Below, piece by piece: positions 24,888-37,622 of a stretch of 64,000 bases of DNA; within the stretch, counting starts at the first letter, position 1, and the number at the start of each line of letters is the position of its first letter. Under the pieces are notes generated by a model, which ran no database searches, was not told where the DNA came from, and was given only the letters and a program-made list of their open reading frames with translations. This DNA is from Panonychus citri. Taxonomy: Eukaryota; Arthropoda; Arachnida; Trombidiformes; Tetranychidae. The stretch is from assembly GCF_014898815.1 (NCBI RefSeq), contig NW_026515433.1, forward strand, positions 2,626,501 through 2,690,500, given 5' to 3'. Position numbers and translations under genes: made by a program.

Positions 24888-27331
24888 TGATTATTTAGAA
24901 AAGAATTTGGTGAATTAATTGGGTAAACAAAAAAGAGAATTCAAAAAAACAGGTCAACAATCAACTAATTACAATGGAAAAAATAAACAACAAGTTAATT
25001 CTTTTTCTTCAACAACAACTGATTCTTTTTCTGTTGTCAATGTTTCCCCTTCTTTTTGTTGTCGTCACTTTCTCTATGTAAACGCCTACAATTGATTAGA
25101 ATCAATTGGAGGGTAAATTAATTCTCTCTAATTGTGAATTAAATTAAATCATAGAAATTAACTTAATTCTAATACAATTAAATGTTCCATTAGATTGGAA
25201 CAATTTTCTGTTAACCTTTTTAGTTGATCGATTTTTTTTTCTGTGTTTACCTTTGTCTCCAAATGAACATTTGATTTTCTCAATTAATTGTGACAATTTT
25301 TAATTGTTCAACAATTAGGTTAACTATTATTGTCTTTATTCAATCACAATTTATTGATTGTGATTCATTGGATTGTTTAATTGATTGTTTAATTCTATTT
25401 CAATTGAATAGAACTTTTTTTCTTTCTTTTTTACTTTGACTTTTAATTTCGATTTCGATTTTGATTATTATGGTAATTGTTTAATTCTAATTAAGTGAAT
25501 TAATTGATTGACGAATTTAATTTTTACAATTAAAGGGTATTGTCTTTGCAATTGACACTTTGTAGTTTAATTGTATCAGTTTGTTAGTTTACAATGAGAC
25601 AATTGAATTGTCTCAATCGAGGTAAATTGTTGGGAAACTTGTTGAAAATCACTTTAATTTAGTTACATTTGAAATCAAATTTCACTCATTGAAAAAGTGG
25701 TAACAATTATGATTACTAATCAACAAGAGGATCAATCACTCACCAGAGACATAGTTAATCATTACAATTTAATCAATGATTGTCTGGGAAAAAAATTACA
25801 ATCACGAGTTAATCAAATGTCTATTAGCAAATCCAATCAACTCAAATTTCAGCAATTAAGAGCGTGGTTAAGTTAAGTGGTAATAATCAATTACTGGCCT
25901 AACAATTAAGACTGAATAAAGTTTTTTACCATTGAAAAAGCAAATTCCAACTTTAATTGCTGGCTCAAGATGATTAATTGTTGAAAAATTAACAATTTAA
26001 TACCAATAATTATTTGAGTAAATGTTTATTAATTAGCTACAATTAACTTATTACTAATTATCTCAATGTAAATAATTGAAATTAACGAGTAACAATTAAA
26101 TTATCATAAATATACACATACGAAATTGCCTTGTTTAATACAAATTAACTAACAATTTAGTTAATCAATTTTTTTCCTCATCATCAATAACAAATGAATA
26201 AAAAAATATAATCATAAATCAAATCAGTTGATTGTTAATCACAAATATCAATATGATTTTTATTTCTAGTCAATTAACTAACTAAATAGTTAACAAAAAA
26301 TTAATATTATGATAGTAAAAATGAAATAAAAATGATTAAAAGGAATCAAAGTTAATCATGATCATAATCTTGATCAAATCAAGTTAATCAATGACTGAAG
26401 AGGATATAATTAAACTAATTAGAGCTCAATAGAAACAGTTATTAGTTAACAGTTTAGTTAATTACACTGGAAATCCATTGAGAGAGACCGTAACAATTAA
26501 CTCCAAGTCCTTGAAGTAAATCAAGCAAATTAATGAACAACAAAAACGACAACAATTAACCAACTGATTAACCAAAAAGTATGAAAAAAAAATCGAATGA
26601 AAAAAAACCGATTAACTTAAATGATAAAATCGCGAAAATCTAATTGATTGCTCATCATTTGCATCAATTAACCAGGAAAATAAATGATATCGGATTAGTC
26701 AATAGACGACAATTAAATGAGTAAACGTCAACTCGAATTAATTGTTAATCGGAAAAAATTAAATCGCAAGAGTTGGAGGTTAATCTTTTCTAATTTTTTC
26801 CTTCTTCGAAAATTTCAAATTTCCATTTCCTCCTTGAGAGAGAAAGTGGAAAAAAAAAACTCGAGAGAGAGAAGGAAAATTGTAAATTCGAAGCACAATT
26901 AACAATTATTAGAATATTAGTATAGTGGTAAAAGAGAAGAAAATATTATCGTCGATGACGATGATTATAACAATTAAGGAACCAAAAAGTAAGAAGGAAA
27001 AAAATTAATTCGAAGGTTGGAAAAGTTGCAAGAGAAAAGAAAATTAAATTTGGCGCTCATTTTTTTTTCTCTTTTCTCTTTAAAGAGTAACCGAAACTCC
27101 GCCCATCGTGTGAGTCTGGAAAATCAGTTGATGTTAGTGACGTGGTTGTTACATTTACCTATTCACCATCGAGGTATAAGTTAATCTCTCTCATTTTTTT
27201 CTCTCTCTTCTCTTCGTGATTATTAATTTTCTTTTTTGTTCTCTTCTTGGTTGTTCAGTCTGTTGAGTGAAATTTTATTCTAGTTGTTATTCTAACTGGT
27301 TAATTAATAGTAATAATTAGTGATTGTCAAT
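24888..27331. other. Divergent promoter region, MON1 and ACLY
   Basis: 2.4 kb between divergently transcribed MON1 (minus) and ATP-citrate lyase (plus). It is mostly CAATTAA/TTAATTG sequence. Near the ACLY side it has a GC-box-like CTCCGCCCATC at about 27096-27107 and an initiator-like TCAGTC at 27255-27260. No credible coding frame. Confidence 0.5.
27255..27260 (+). promoter_or_regulatory. Candidate initiator of ATP-citrate lyase
   Basis: TCAGTC matches the arthropod initiator TCAGTY. Its distance of about 75 bases from the ACLY ATG is plausible for a short 5' UTR. No TATA box is visible upstream. Confidence 0.3.
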
Positions 27332-30300
27332 ATGTCAGCTAAAGCCGTTTGTGAAGCTAGTGGGAAAAATTTGCTTAACAAATTTCTCAATTCAACCTGT
27401 TCACCATCTAAATTTGTTACCGTTAACGAGTCAACTAATTTTGAGCAAATTGTTCGTGAAAATGGTTGGTTAAAAACAGAAAAATTGGTTGTTAAACCAG
27501 ACCAATTGATTAAACGTCGAGGTAAATTAGGTTTAATTGGTGTCAATTTGGATTATCCTGATGTACAAAAATGGATTACAGAGAGAATGGGTAAAGAAAT
27601 TCAGGTAAGAATATTTTTTTTCTTTTCTCTTTTCCTCATCTTTACAATTCTTTTTTTTATATTCTTCTTCTCTCAAACATATTCTATGGTCCATTTAATT
27701 TTCTATTGTCGAAAAGAACATTTAATTTTCTTTTCTAACCATTTATTTCTTTTTCTTTTGATTTTTCATTCTTTCTAAGAAGGTTTAACCTTTTTCTCAA
27801 TTGTATCAGGTATTGATAAAATCAATGTTATCAGTTAACTTGAAATATTTACCCCTTCGGGTTAATCTATTTAAATCATTTCGACCTTTTTTTTCTCGCT
27901 ATATGTTGCAACCTTGATTAAAAAATGTTTCCCCAATTTAAGCGTAATGAAACTGTTAATTGATCTGGTTTTCGATTCTATTCAATCGACAATTTATTTT
28001 GACAATTCGCTATTTACACCATGAAATATCATGAAAACACACTCTCTCTATTTACACAATGACTAATTTACTCTCAAGGAAGATTATTTTTTAAATAGTT
28101 CCTCATAATGATCATGAAACTTGACTGTTATTGATCTTTCATTACTATTTTTTGTTCTCTCCATCATTGAGTAAAAATAATTTTCCCTTATCATATTTTT
28201 TGTCGTTGTTTAGAATAATAATCAAAGGGAAAAGAATTCGTAGAATTTTTCTCATTTACTCATAATTATAATCAGGATATTTACGTCAAGTTTACTTACA
28301 ATTATTAGTGAAATTTTCTATCCTTGATCAAGGGTAAATGTTGACAGTTAGAACCAAATATCTCATCAGCTGTAGATCCTTTTAACTCTATAACTTGTTT
28401 TTGGTTCTTTGTCATTTTGTCGATTGTGTTTGTCTCTATATTATAATTAGTATTTGTATTGAGTAATTTTGTTCAATTCTTTCATCATTAGGTTGGTAAA
28501 GCTCATGGTAAATTGAGAAATTTCATCATCGAACCATTTTTACCTCATCAAGAGAGTGAAGAGGCTTACATTTGTATCTACTCTCACCGTCATGGTGACA
28601 CCATTTTGTTTTATCATCAAGGAGGTGTCGATATTGGTGATGTTGACTCGAAAGCCATACGATATGATTTATCGATTGATGAGCAACCCACCGAAGAGCA
28701 TATTAAATCCAAATTATTGGTTCACATTTCAGATGATAAAAAGGATAGAGTGACGAGGTTCATTCTTGATCTTTATAAGGTTTACATTGATCTTTATTTC
28801 ACCTACTTAGAGATAAATCCTTTGGTGATAACCTCAAATGATATCTATGTCCTTGACCTTGCTGCTAAACTTGATGCCACCGCTGAATTTATCTGTAAAC
28901 AAAAATGGGGTGACATTGATTTTCCACCTCCCTTTGGACGTGATGCTTTCCGGAAGAGGCTTATATTGCTGAACTTGATGCTAAAAGTGGTGCTAGCCTT
29001 AAATTGACCATTCTTAATCCAAAGGGTCGTATTTGGACTATGATTGCCGGTGGAGGTGCATCAGTTATTTATGCGGACACTATTTGTGAACTTGGTGGTG
29101 CAACTGAGTTAGCCAATTATGGTGAATACTCTGGCGCTCCAACAGAACAACAAACATATGAATATGCCAAGACAATTTTGAGCTTAATGACCAAAGAGAA
29201 ACACGCCGAAGGTAAGATTCTTCTTATCGGAGGTGGTATTGCCAATTTCACCAATGTGGCATCAACATTTAAAGGAATTGTCAAAGCTCTTCAAGAATTT
29301 CAAACAAAACTTCAAGATCACCAAGTTTCCATTTTTGTCCGACGAGCTGGACCCAATTACCAGGAAGGTTTACGAGTTATTCGGGAAATGGGTAATACTT
29401 TGGGTATTCCGGTTCATGTTTTGGTCCCGAAACTCATATGACAGCAATTGTTGCCATGGCTATGGGAAAGAGAGAAATTCCCCAAATGCCCCAGCCCAAT
29501 GTTACCACAGCTAATTTTCTTTTACCTGGTGGAATGATGCAAGGTAATAACTCGGGAGTACAAAATGCAGCAAAAAAAGATAATTCCGTAATCGGTAACA
29601 GTAGTTTATCATCAGTTACTGGTGAATCTGCACCCACCTCGCTAACCTATTCAGAAAAATCCCTTTTCACTCCAACCACCAAGGCAATTGTATGGGGAAT
29701 GCAAAATCGAGCTGTACAATCAATGCTTGATTTTGATTTTGTTTGTTCTCGTAAAACTTGGTCTGTTGCTGCCATGGTTTATCCTTTTACCGGTGATCAT
29801 AAACAAAAATTTTACTGGGGACACAAAGAAATTCTCATTCCTGTTTATAAGAACATGTCAGATGCCATGAAGAAACATTCAGACGCCGATGTGCTGATTA
29901 ATTTCGCTTCCCTTCGATCAGCTTATGAAAGTACCATTGAAACTCTTCAATATCCTCAAATAAGAACCATTGCTATCATTGCTGAAGGAATTCCAGAAAA
30001 TTTAACTCGAAAAATGAACAAAATGGCCAATTCAAAAGGAATTACCCTCATTGGACCAGCTACTGTCGGTGGAGTTAAACCTGGTTGTCTGAAAATTGGT
30101 AACACTGGTGGTATGTTGGATAACATTCTAGCATCAAAATTGTACCGACCTGGTAGTGTGGCTTATGTTTCCCGATCAGGAGGAATGTCAAATGAACTTA
30201 ACAATATTGTCTCTCGGGCTACAAATGGTGTCTACGAAGGTGTTGCTATTGGAGGTGATCGTTACCCTGGAACTACATTCCTTGATCATTTACTTCGTTA

Positions 30301-31593
30301 TGAAGCCGACCCTAACATAAAGATGCTCATTCTACTTGGTGAAGTTGGTGGAATTGAAGAGTACGAAGTTATTGACGCTGTTAAGTCCAAGAAAATCACC
30401 AAACCATTAGTTGCTTGGTGTATTGGTACTTGTTCAACAATGTTCACCTCTGAGGTACAATTTGGTCATGCCGGTGCATGTGCTCACAATGACCGAGAAA
30501 CCGCCGTGGCTAAGAACAAAGCTATGGCTGAAGTAGGAATCTATGTTCCAGCAACATTCGACGAACTTGGTGTAACTGTTAAATCAGTTTACGATCAATT
30601 AGTTGCCAATGGTAACATTGTACCTTCTCCTGAGGTTCCACCTCCAACCGTGCCAATGGATTACAATTGGGCTCGTGAATTGGGTCTCATCAGGAAACCC
30701 GCTTCCTTTATGACCTCAATCTGTGATGAAAGAGGACAAGAACCTTCATACGCTGGTATTCCTATTACACAAGTTATCAAGGAAGATCTTGGTATCGGTG
30801 GTACACTTAGTTTACTCTGGTTCCAACGTCGTTTACCCTCTTATGCATGTAAATTTTTTGAAATGTGTCTCATGGTCACCGCTGATCATGGTCCAGCCGT
30901 GTCTGGTGCCCACAACACCATTGTCTGTGCTCGAGCTGGTAAAGATCTGGTTTCCTCTCTTGTTTCTGGTTTGTTAACAATTGGTGATCGTTTTGGAGGA
31001 GCTTTAGATGCTGCAGCAAGACAGTACAGCGAAGCTTATGATTTAGGTTTACATCCAATGGAATTTGTTAATCAAATGAGGAAAAAGGGTCAACTCATCA
31101 TGGGTATTGGACATCGTGTTAAATCAATCAATAATCCTGACATGAGAGTTAAATTGATGAAAGATTTTGTCAAACAAACTTTCCCATGTACACCAATTTT
31201 AGATTTTGCTCTTGAAGTCGAAAAAATAACAACGTCAAAGGTTAATATTTGATTTACTACCAACCAGAAATCAAGGAATCATCTCTAGTTACTAATCTTT
31301 TTTTTTGAAAATTTATATTATCCTATTTACAGAAGCCAAATCTTATTCTCAATGTTGACGGTATGATTGGAGCAGCAACCGTTGATCTACTTCGAAGCAG
31401 CGGATGTTTCACTCTCGAAGAAGCTCAAGAATACATTGAAATCGGATCTCTCAACGGTTTATTTGTTCTTGGACGAACCATTGGTTTCATTGGTCACTAT
31501 CTTGACCAAAAGCGTCTCAAACAAGGACTTTACCGTCACCCATGGGACGATATCTCTTATGTTTTACCTGAAACTCAGTTTGCCGGCAACTAA
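27332..31593 (+). CDS. ACLY: ATP-citrate synthase (ATP-citrate lyase), two apparent frameshifts
   Basis: Cytosolic homotetramer that cleaves citrate with ATP and CoA into acetyl-CoA and oxaloacetate, feeding lipid synthesis. Exons 27332-27604, 28492-31240 and 31333-31593 cover the whole family length, about 1094 residues if two missing bases are allowed for. N-terminal ATP-grasp and CoA-binding parts include RRGKLGLIGVNLD and LYKVYIDLYFTYLEINPL. The citrate part has GASVIYADTICELGG and NYGEYSGAP. The succinyl-CoA-ligase-like part has the catalytic-His motif EVQFGHAGACA. The C-terminal citrate-synthase-like part has TADHGPAVSGAHNT and IGHRVKSINNPDMRV. The frame shifts by one base near 28947-28950 and again near 29419-29422; both sites are T runs and homology continues unbroken in the new frame. 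Assembly error is the simplest reading. The 5' intron is 887 bases. Confidence 0.93.
27605..28491 (+). other. ACLY intron 1
   Basis: Intron with donor gtaaga and acceptor catcattag. The first 170 bases are T-rich and happen to stay open in the exon frame, which has no significance. No other feature seen. Confidence 0.7.
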
Positions 31594-33217
31594 ACAGAGA
31601 AAAAATAACTCATTTCAACATGAACTATTTGTGTGTTCGTTTCAACGTTTTATCATCAAAAAATTAGTCGAAGTCTATGTTCAGTTTCCAATTAATTTAA
31701 TTACTTCATCCCGGTGTTTGATGGTAAACGTTTTCAATTTAGCTCATGATGCTGATGATTTTATTTCCCTTTACTCTCTGTCTCTTTTTCTCTCTATTCA
31801 TTATTCTTTTTCCTTAATGAATTTGGATTCCAGATTTATTGTTATGATAGTTTAAACAAATTTAATTATTATTAAGCTAAATGTTAGGGAAAAGATGGAT
31901 TGATTAGCAATCACAATCAAACAAAACAAAATGCTGAAAATATCATTTCACTCACTCAAAAAAAGACAAATAAGTTTTCCCTTCTCTCCCTTAATACTGT
32001 TTTTGACCATCCAATGATTTGACCAACAATTTAAGGTTGTGCTGAAAAAAATAAGTTAAACAAAATTAATTAACAATTAGCCTCACAAAGCTATAATTGG
32101 GTTTCCCTCTGGGCTCAAAGTGATCTTTGAAGGTTGTGAATTCATTTACAAATAGATGTAATTGTATTTTTTAGATCATCAATTCCGTTTCCTTTTTACC
32201 ACCTTCACTTTCTTTGTGTCTCTCTCTCTTACATCTCAGCATTTATCAATTATACTACTTCTTTTTGTTTTCTTTACTAAAGAAATGTGAGAGTTTTTGA
32301 AATATCATATCAACCTTTTGATTCTATTTCTTAATTTATTGATTTAAATTATGTTAACCATGACTAGAACAACCTAATCAATAATAGCTAACTTTTAATT
32401 GTTTGAACATCTCGTATAGTCAAACAGTTAAAACTTTTCTTTTTCCTTGTAAAACTATTATTTGAGGTTAGGAAAAATTTTTGATTCTATCAACATTGTT
32501 GATATTTAAATAAGTTATTAAAACTTTGATAGAGAAAATTATTAAATCACAAAATGATTACCTAATATTGATGAAACTTGGTCAAAGACTTAAAGCAAAA
32601 ATTACTTAGCTGGATACACAATTGATAGAAGTACAATCTCTTATAATTTTTTTCCTTCTTTTCCTCTTTGTAAATCACTTTCTTCCTGATAATTTGTATT
32701 TTGACCTTAATTCACCTTCATTCACATTCCCTGATGTAACTTTTTGTTTCCTTGTTTTGTCTGGTAACATCTTTTTCCCCTGAGGTCATTTCCAAGGTAA
32801 CTTGCTCTTATCCTTTTCTCTCTCTATCTTTGGAAGGATAATCCAAAAAGTATCCATTGTCATCATCATCATTGTAATCAATTTGTTTTGATTCTTCAAC
32901 CAGAATTGGACTAACAGGAACCATCGTTCAATTAATTGATTATAACACAATTTATTGAATTTCTCTCGCTTTTGCCTTTGTTTTTTTTTCGTTTGTTCTG
33001 TCACAACAAAAGAGACATGGAAACATTTCCCTTTTCTCATTTCCTTACATCAAATATGGTTAATATTATGATATATATATTGTTCAAGAATAAATTTACG
33101 TGCCATCGGTGTTGAAATGTCGTTTATGTCTATTATTTGATTATACAAGTAATCAAATTAACTGTTATATCAAAAATACAAACATCTAACAAAAAAAGAG
33201 ATGAAATTAATATCTAA
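31594..33217. other. Convergent intergenic, ACLY and pseudouridine synthase
   Basis: 3' UTR of ACLY followed by AT-rich sequence. Small CT tracts occur near 31775 and 32220. Minus-strand open frame 32786-33040 is Lys/Met-rich with no recognisable domain and is taken as chance. Confidence 0.5.
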
Positions 33218-35090
33218 TTATCGAGCCCAATAAGGTAGTTGAGTAGCAAATTCCCAATCAGCTCCCTGAATAGTAAATAAAATAGTAAATTAGTTGATTG
33301 TTATCGGTGTATTCAGGTGATTAAATTGATTACTTTGTATCTTAATGCGTGTAGATGAAGAAACTGTTTTGATATGATTGGTGGTTCTTTATAAGCTAAA
33401 CAACATGTGTAACATTCAGGGCAATAAGAATCTAATTCTGGTTTATAACAATTTCTGTTGAAAAGAAGAAAAAATAACAATTAGGTTGATAATAATGTAA
33501 ACAATTAAAATCTTACTCGTGAGTATAATCAACCCATTCATCGTTACGATAATCTTGTAATAGATAATCATATTCATTGATACAATCAACCGATTCCTCT
33601 CTAAGTTCAGCTATACGTTTTGCATCTTCAATGTAAGCTAAGTGGTATATCTGAAAAACAATTAACCATTTGAAGTGATTATTATTGATAATCAATTTAA
33701 ATGCTCAATATGAATACCTGTCTATCAGATAAGCCTCCGTAGTCGCCATTTTTACCACAATTTTGTCCAAATGCCGTTGAATTGTAAGTGAAATCATTAA
33801 AAATTGGAAATCCTAAATATTGAAGATGAACTCTAATCTGATGGGTTCGACCGGTCAAAGGTGAACAGGAGATTATACTTGTCCCTTTTTTGTGATCAAA
33901 TTTAATTTTCTTAAATAAGGTGACACTCGGTAGACCCGAGTGTTTGTCTACTATAACTGGTCCAGAGATACCGAAACAACGGGCTAAAGGTACATCAACT
34001 TTGATCTCGTCGCTGTGATTAAATATAAACGAAAACAAAAGATTACACTTGATTGTTGAATAGTAATTTTGATTACTTACTGGGGAAAATTTCCTCTCAC
34101 TTCGCAAATGTATTCTTTGGATATCTTTCTATTGGCCATTTGATTACTTAATTCTGAAGCTTTGGCTTGATTTCTGACTAAAACAATTAAACCAGAAGTG
34201 ACCGAGTCGATACGATTGAAACCTTAAATAATTAGAAAGATAACAATTAGCTGATTATTAAAAGTTTCAATTGATGATAGAATTGACAACCATAAATTGA
34301 ACCATATTTGTTTTTGGCCATAGTAATTAATGAATTGTACTTGTATTTACCAGCCGAATGCATCTAGAAAACAAATAATAAAAGTTAATCATCTCGATTG
34401 GCAGTTGTGATCAAACTATGGATTAACTTACCGGTATTCCAGGAGGTTTATCAATAACTAAAAATTCATCGTCTAGATGAACAGTTTTAAATGGTAAATC
34501 AATGATCGGATTTTCATGGAAATGAAAAACATGAGATAAAACATCAGAAGGTTTCATGACATAATCCGGCGAAACTTTTTCCTTATTAACTCGAATAAAA
34601 CCCTTCTCAATGAGGCCATTCTAAAGAAAACAAAAGTGTCAATCATTCATTGATGTATTGGAATAATGTTACAATGGATTAAAAAACAAAAAGATAATCA
34701 ATTTAAACAATTACCATTACTTTTTTCGGCGGTTTAACCCTATTCTTAAAGTAGACCTCACAAATGTATTTACCAACCCAATCTCCTAAACAATAAGCTT
34801 GACTTATGTTAAAATATGGATAAACAAGTTGACATCCTCTTTCATAATAGTAAATTTGTCCATTGACTTGCCTGTTAGATGAAAAAAAAAGAGTTAATTA
34901 AGATAAAATCGAAGAAAAAATTGAAGTAAAATTAATTTGGAACTTACAATTGTTTAGTAAACCGAGATTCCTTTGGACTATCACTATAGATTTGATCAGC
35001 AATTTCTTCCAGCGAAACACATTGACTCAACCAACGATTACAATCTAATCTACAAACGGTTGATAATTTAATAGAATTTTTTAATAACAT
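33218..35090 (-). CDS. RPUSD2: RNA pseudouridine synthase, RluA family (RPUSD2-like)
   Basis: Isomerises uridine to pseudouridine in RNA. Nine exons: 34948-35090, 34715-34871, 34432-34620, 34291-34363, 34081-34222, 33718-34012, 33517-33650, 33334-33454 and 33218-33265. Phases are consistent and give 433 residues. N-terminal MLLKNSIKLSTVCRL could target mitochondria. A small S4-like part contains IEKGFIRVN and MKPSDVLSHVFHFHENP. The catalytic domain has DDEFLVIDKPPGIP, MHSAGKY, the active-site motif FNRIDSVTSGLIV and PLTGRTHQIRVHLQYLG with FPIFND. The C-terminus has a CPEC-containing segment and LHLHALRY, as in RPUSD2. The usual HRLD around the catalytic Asp is NRID here. Exon 4 could also end at 34288, adding one residue; neither donor is strong. 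Confidence 0.88.
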
Positions 35091-36460
35091 GAAAAAGATT
35101 AAAAAAGAAACAAACAATTAAAGGTAATCAACAATTACAATTGAACAACATTGAATGAGATCAACGAATCAATGAAAACATTACAAACACGAGATTCTCA
35201 AGAAAAGGCGGTCAATTCAAATGAACGAATTTAAATAAAATAAATTTTTCTCTTTTCGAAATTTATCCAAATTAAATAATTCTAAACAATTAAGGTAATT
35301 AAATTGTTCTTATAAAATGTGGATTAATTTTCTCAACAATCAGATGATTGATTTTCTATAGATTATAAAGTTATTGTAGATCAATTGATCGGATTATCAT
35401 TTGCAGATTAGAACTTTTATCATAACAATTAATCTATTAATCTATTGACTAATTATCGATTATATTTGATAATAAGTTGATTCGGAGGGAAAAGAAAATG
35501 ACTAGTCGATTAAATGTTCAATTCGATGCTCAATGTGATGGTTTTATCTCTCGTGTGTGAATATTGGAAAATGATGATTACCAATTGATTGAATTAAAAG
35601 AAAATCTTTGACCTTTGACCGAAAAGAAAGAGAAACAAACAGGTCACCAAAGATTTAAAAGGAAAGATACACATGCTCAAGAGAAGAGCAAAGGTATTGC
35701 CATTAACATGGAAGAAAATTGATCTCTTGTAAAGTAATCACAATTGAGATTATTCCATCATCTCGAACATTAATTAATAATTAAAAAGGTGCAAAGATAA
35801 TACGAATAAATGGAAAAAAAAGAGAAGTTCGAAAGTTCGAAAGAGACAGAGAAAGAAAGAGAAAGTAAATTCGAAGTGAAGAATGTTCAGTTATTCAGTA
35901 GAAAGAGAGAGAAATTAATCGAAAGAAAATATTTGCAAATCGAATGACAGGTAAAAAGAGAAGATGAGGAAGAGAAAAAGGTATTGAGAAGATGAAGATG
36001 GTTGATTGGAGAAAATGATGAGAAAGGAAAAAGAAAGAGAAGATAAAAAGAAATCGAAAGAGTTTTGATCATGTTCGCTTCTCATCTCGAATTGGACTGC
36101 AAGTGAGCGACAGAGAAAAAGACACAAGGTGAAAAAGAATAGAAATAAACGACAGAGAAAAAGAGAGAAAGAGAGAGATGAAGATGAGAATAACTGTAAA
36201 AGGATGAGAATGATGCTAAGGAAGAAAAGAATATGATGCAAAGAGACTGCGGAAAGAGAAAAGAGAGACAATTCTGGTTTTGGAGGGAGAGAGAATATTG
36301 GAAGTGAGAAGAGAAAAGATTTCGAGTGAAGATGAAAAAGCTGCGGTTTTAATCTAATCCTATTTCTCGACTGATGTTGTTAATCATTTGCATTTTTTTC
36401 TTTTTTTCTTTTTTGTTTAGTTAATTAAGTGATTCTAATTAATGAACAATTAAGTGTATC
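35091..36460. other. Divergent intergenic, pseudouridine synthase and glucose transporter
   Basis: AT-rich to about 35640, then purine-rich GA/GAAA sequence on the plus strand to about 36330. The frames in this tract are low-complexity Ser/Leu/Phe peptides on the minus strand and are rejected. No gene seen. Confidence 0.5.
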
Positions 36461-36505
36461 ATGTGTAGACCAATTTGGTGTCCAAGTGGACATCATTGTC
36501 CTGAG
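36461..36505 (+). CDS. Candidate alternative first exon of the glucose transporter
   Basis: ATG at 36461 opens 15 codons, MCRPIWCPSGHHCPE, ending at a strong GAG|gtgagt donor in phase 0. This is the same phase as the first canonical exon of the downstream transporter. Spliced to 37788 it would give a Cys/His-rich N-terminus in place of MGITVPP. The peptide does not look like chance low-complexity, and it lies 1.1 kb upstream of the canonical start. Transcript evidence is absent, so this is an inference. Confidence 0.4.
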
Positions 36506-37622
36506 GTGAGTATTTTTATCCATCAACATTTCTCTTTGTTTGTTTTCTCCCTCTCTCTCTCTTTCTCTCTTCATTTGTCAATTATTAACCATTTTCTCTC
36601 TCATTTATTGTCAATATTTCCTCCAAATTCACAATTAACTGACCATTTAACTAAATTAATTGTTCATCTACTCGAATTAGAATCAACATCAGTCTCATAT
36701 TCTTCTTTAAATAAGAAAATGTCTTCTTCTTTTCTATTCTACATCTTATGTTTTCTCTTTTCTTCTCTTGTGCTTATTATTCATCATCTTCTTTTTTCTG
36801 GTTCTCTTTTTCTTAAATGTTCCCATTTTTGTGCTCTTATATTCACTCTCTCATTATCTCCATCATCTTAATTACCTGATATCAGTGATTCGATCAACCT
36901 AAATCCACCAGTTAATCAGTTTCTCTTCAATAGCAAATATCCCCTTTTGGCTTCTTATCTTTTCATATTCTATTCTCTCTTTATCCCTTTCTTTCTCCCT
37001 CTCTCCCTCTTTTATATTCTCACCATCATTTCTCTCTCTCTCTCTCTTTGCCTTAATCATCTATTGATTTTGATGGTGATTACACTTTGATTTGATTTGA
37101 TTTGATTTGGATTTGCAACAAGCACCAATCTCGTTTCACACTTGAAAAAATCTCTCACTTTGTTTTCTCTTCTCTAACCATCAATATGATTGTCTCTCTT
37201 TAACCAATAACATATTCTCCCATTTAATAGTTAAACATAGGTGATTATCTTTTCATCTCACTCACTCAGTTATTCTCTCTCACACACACACAAACATATT
37301 CTCTTCATTTCCATTTTGAAATTCATTTCAATATATCTCTCAAACTCTTGTGTATGTGTTTACCTGATCTCTTTTTGTGTTTATGTTGACACTCAATCGA
37401 TTTCTTTTTAATCCTGTGTCTTAATCCTCTTCTTTACCTGTATAAATGCTTTCAAATTAAACCGGTAAACCTTTTCCCTGCCATTTCTTACGTTAACTTG
37501 CAACCCTTTGATATTGAAGGAGGTCACCACCAACTCTTCATCATTTAACCTTTAACTTGACCACAAAATCTTTTTTTTAATATTATTTTTGATTGTTTCC
37601 AATTTCAAAAGAAAAACAAATC
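36506..37622. other. Pyrimidine-rich upstream region of the glucose transporter
   Basis: The plus strand is strongly CT-rich, with many TCTCTC runs (about 36540-37350) and a five-unit TTTGA run near 37087-37109. It mirrors the purine-rich tract on the other side of the intergenic region. It may be intron of the alternative transcript. No coding region. Confidence 0.5.

Noticed and set aside
28440..29445. ACLY as three separate genes (frames end at 29007 and 29441)
   Set aside because: The three frames are consecutive parts of one conserved protein; the breaks are single-base shifts at T runs.
32786..33040. Minus-strand 84-codon frame downstream of ACLY
   Set aside because: Lys- and Met-rich with no recognisable feature; lies in convergent 3' flank.
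35887..36271. Ser/Leu/Phe-rich minus-strand frames upstream of the glucose transporter
   Set aside because: Product of the purine-rich repeat tract read on the opposite strand.
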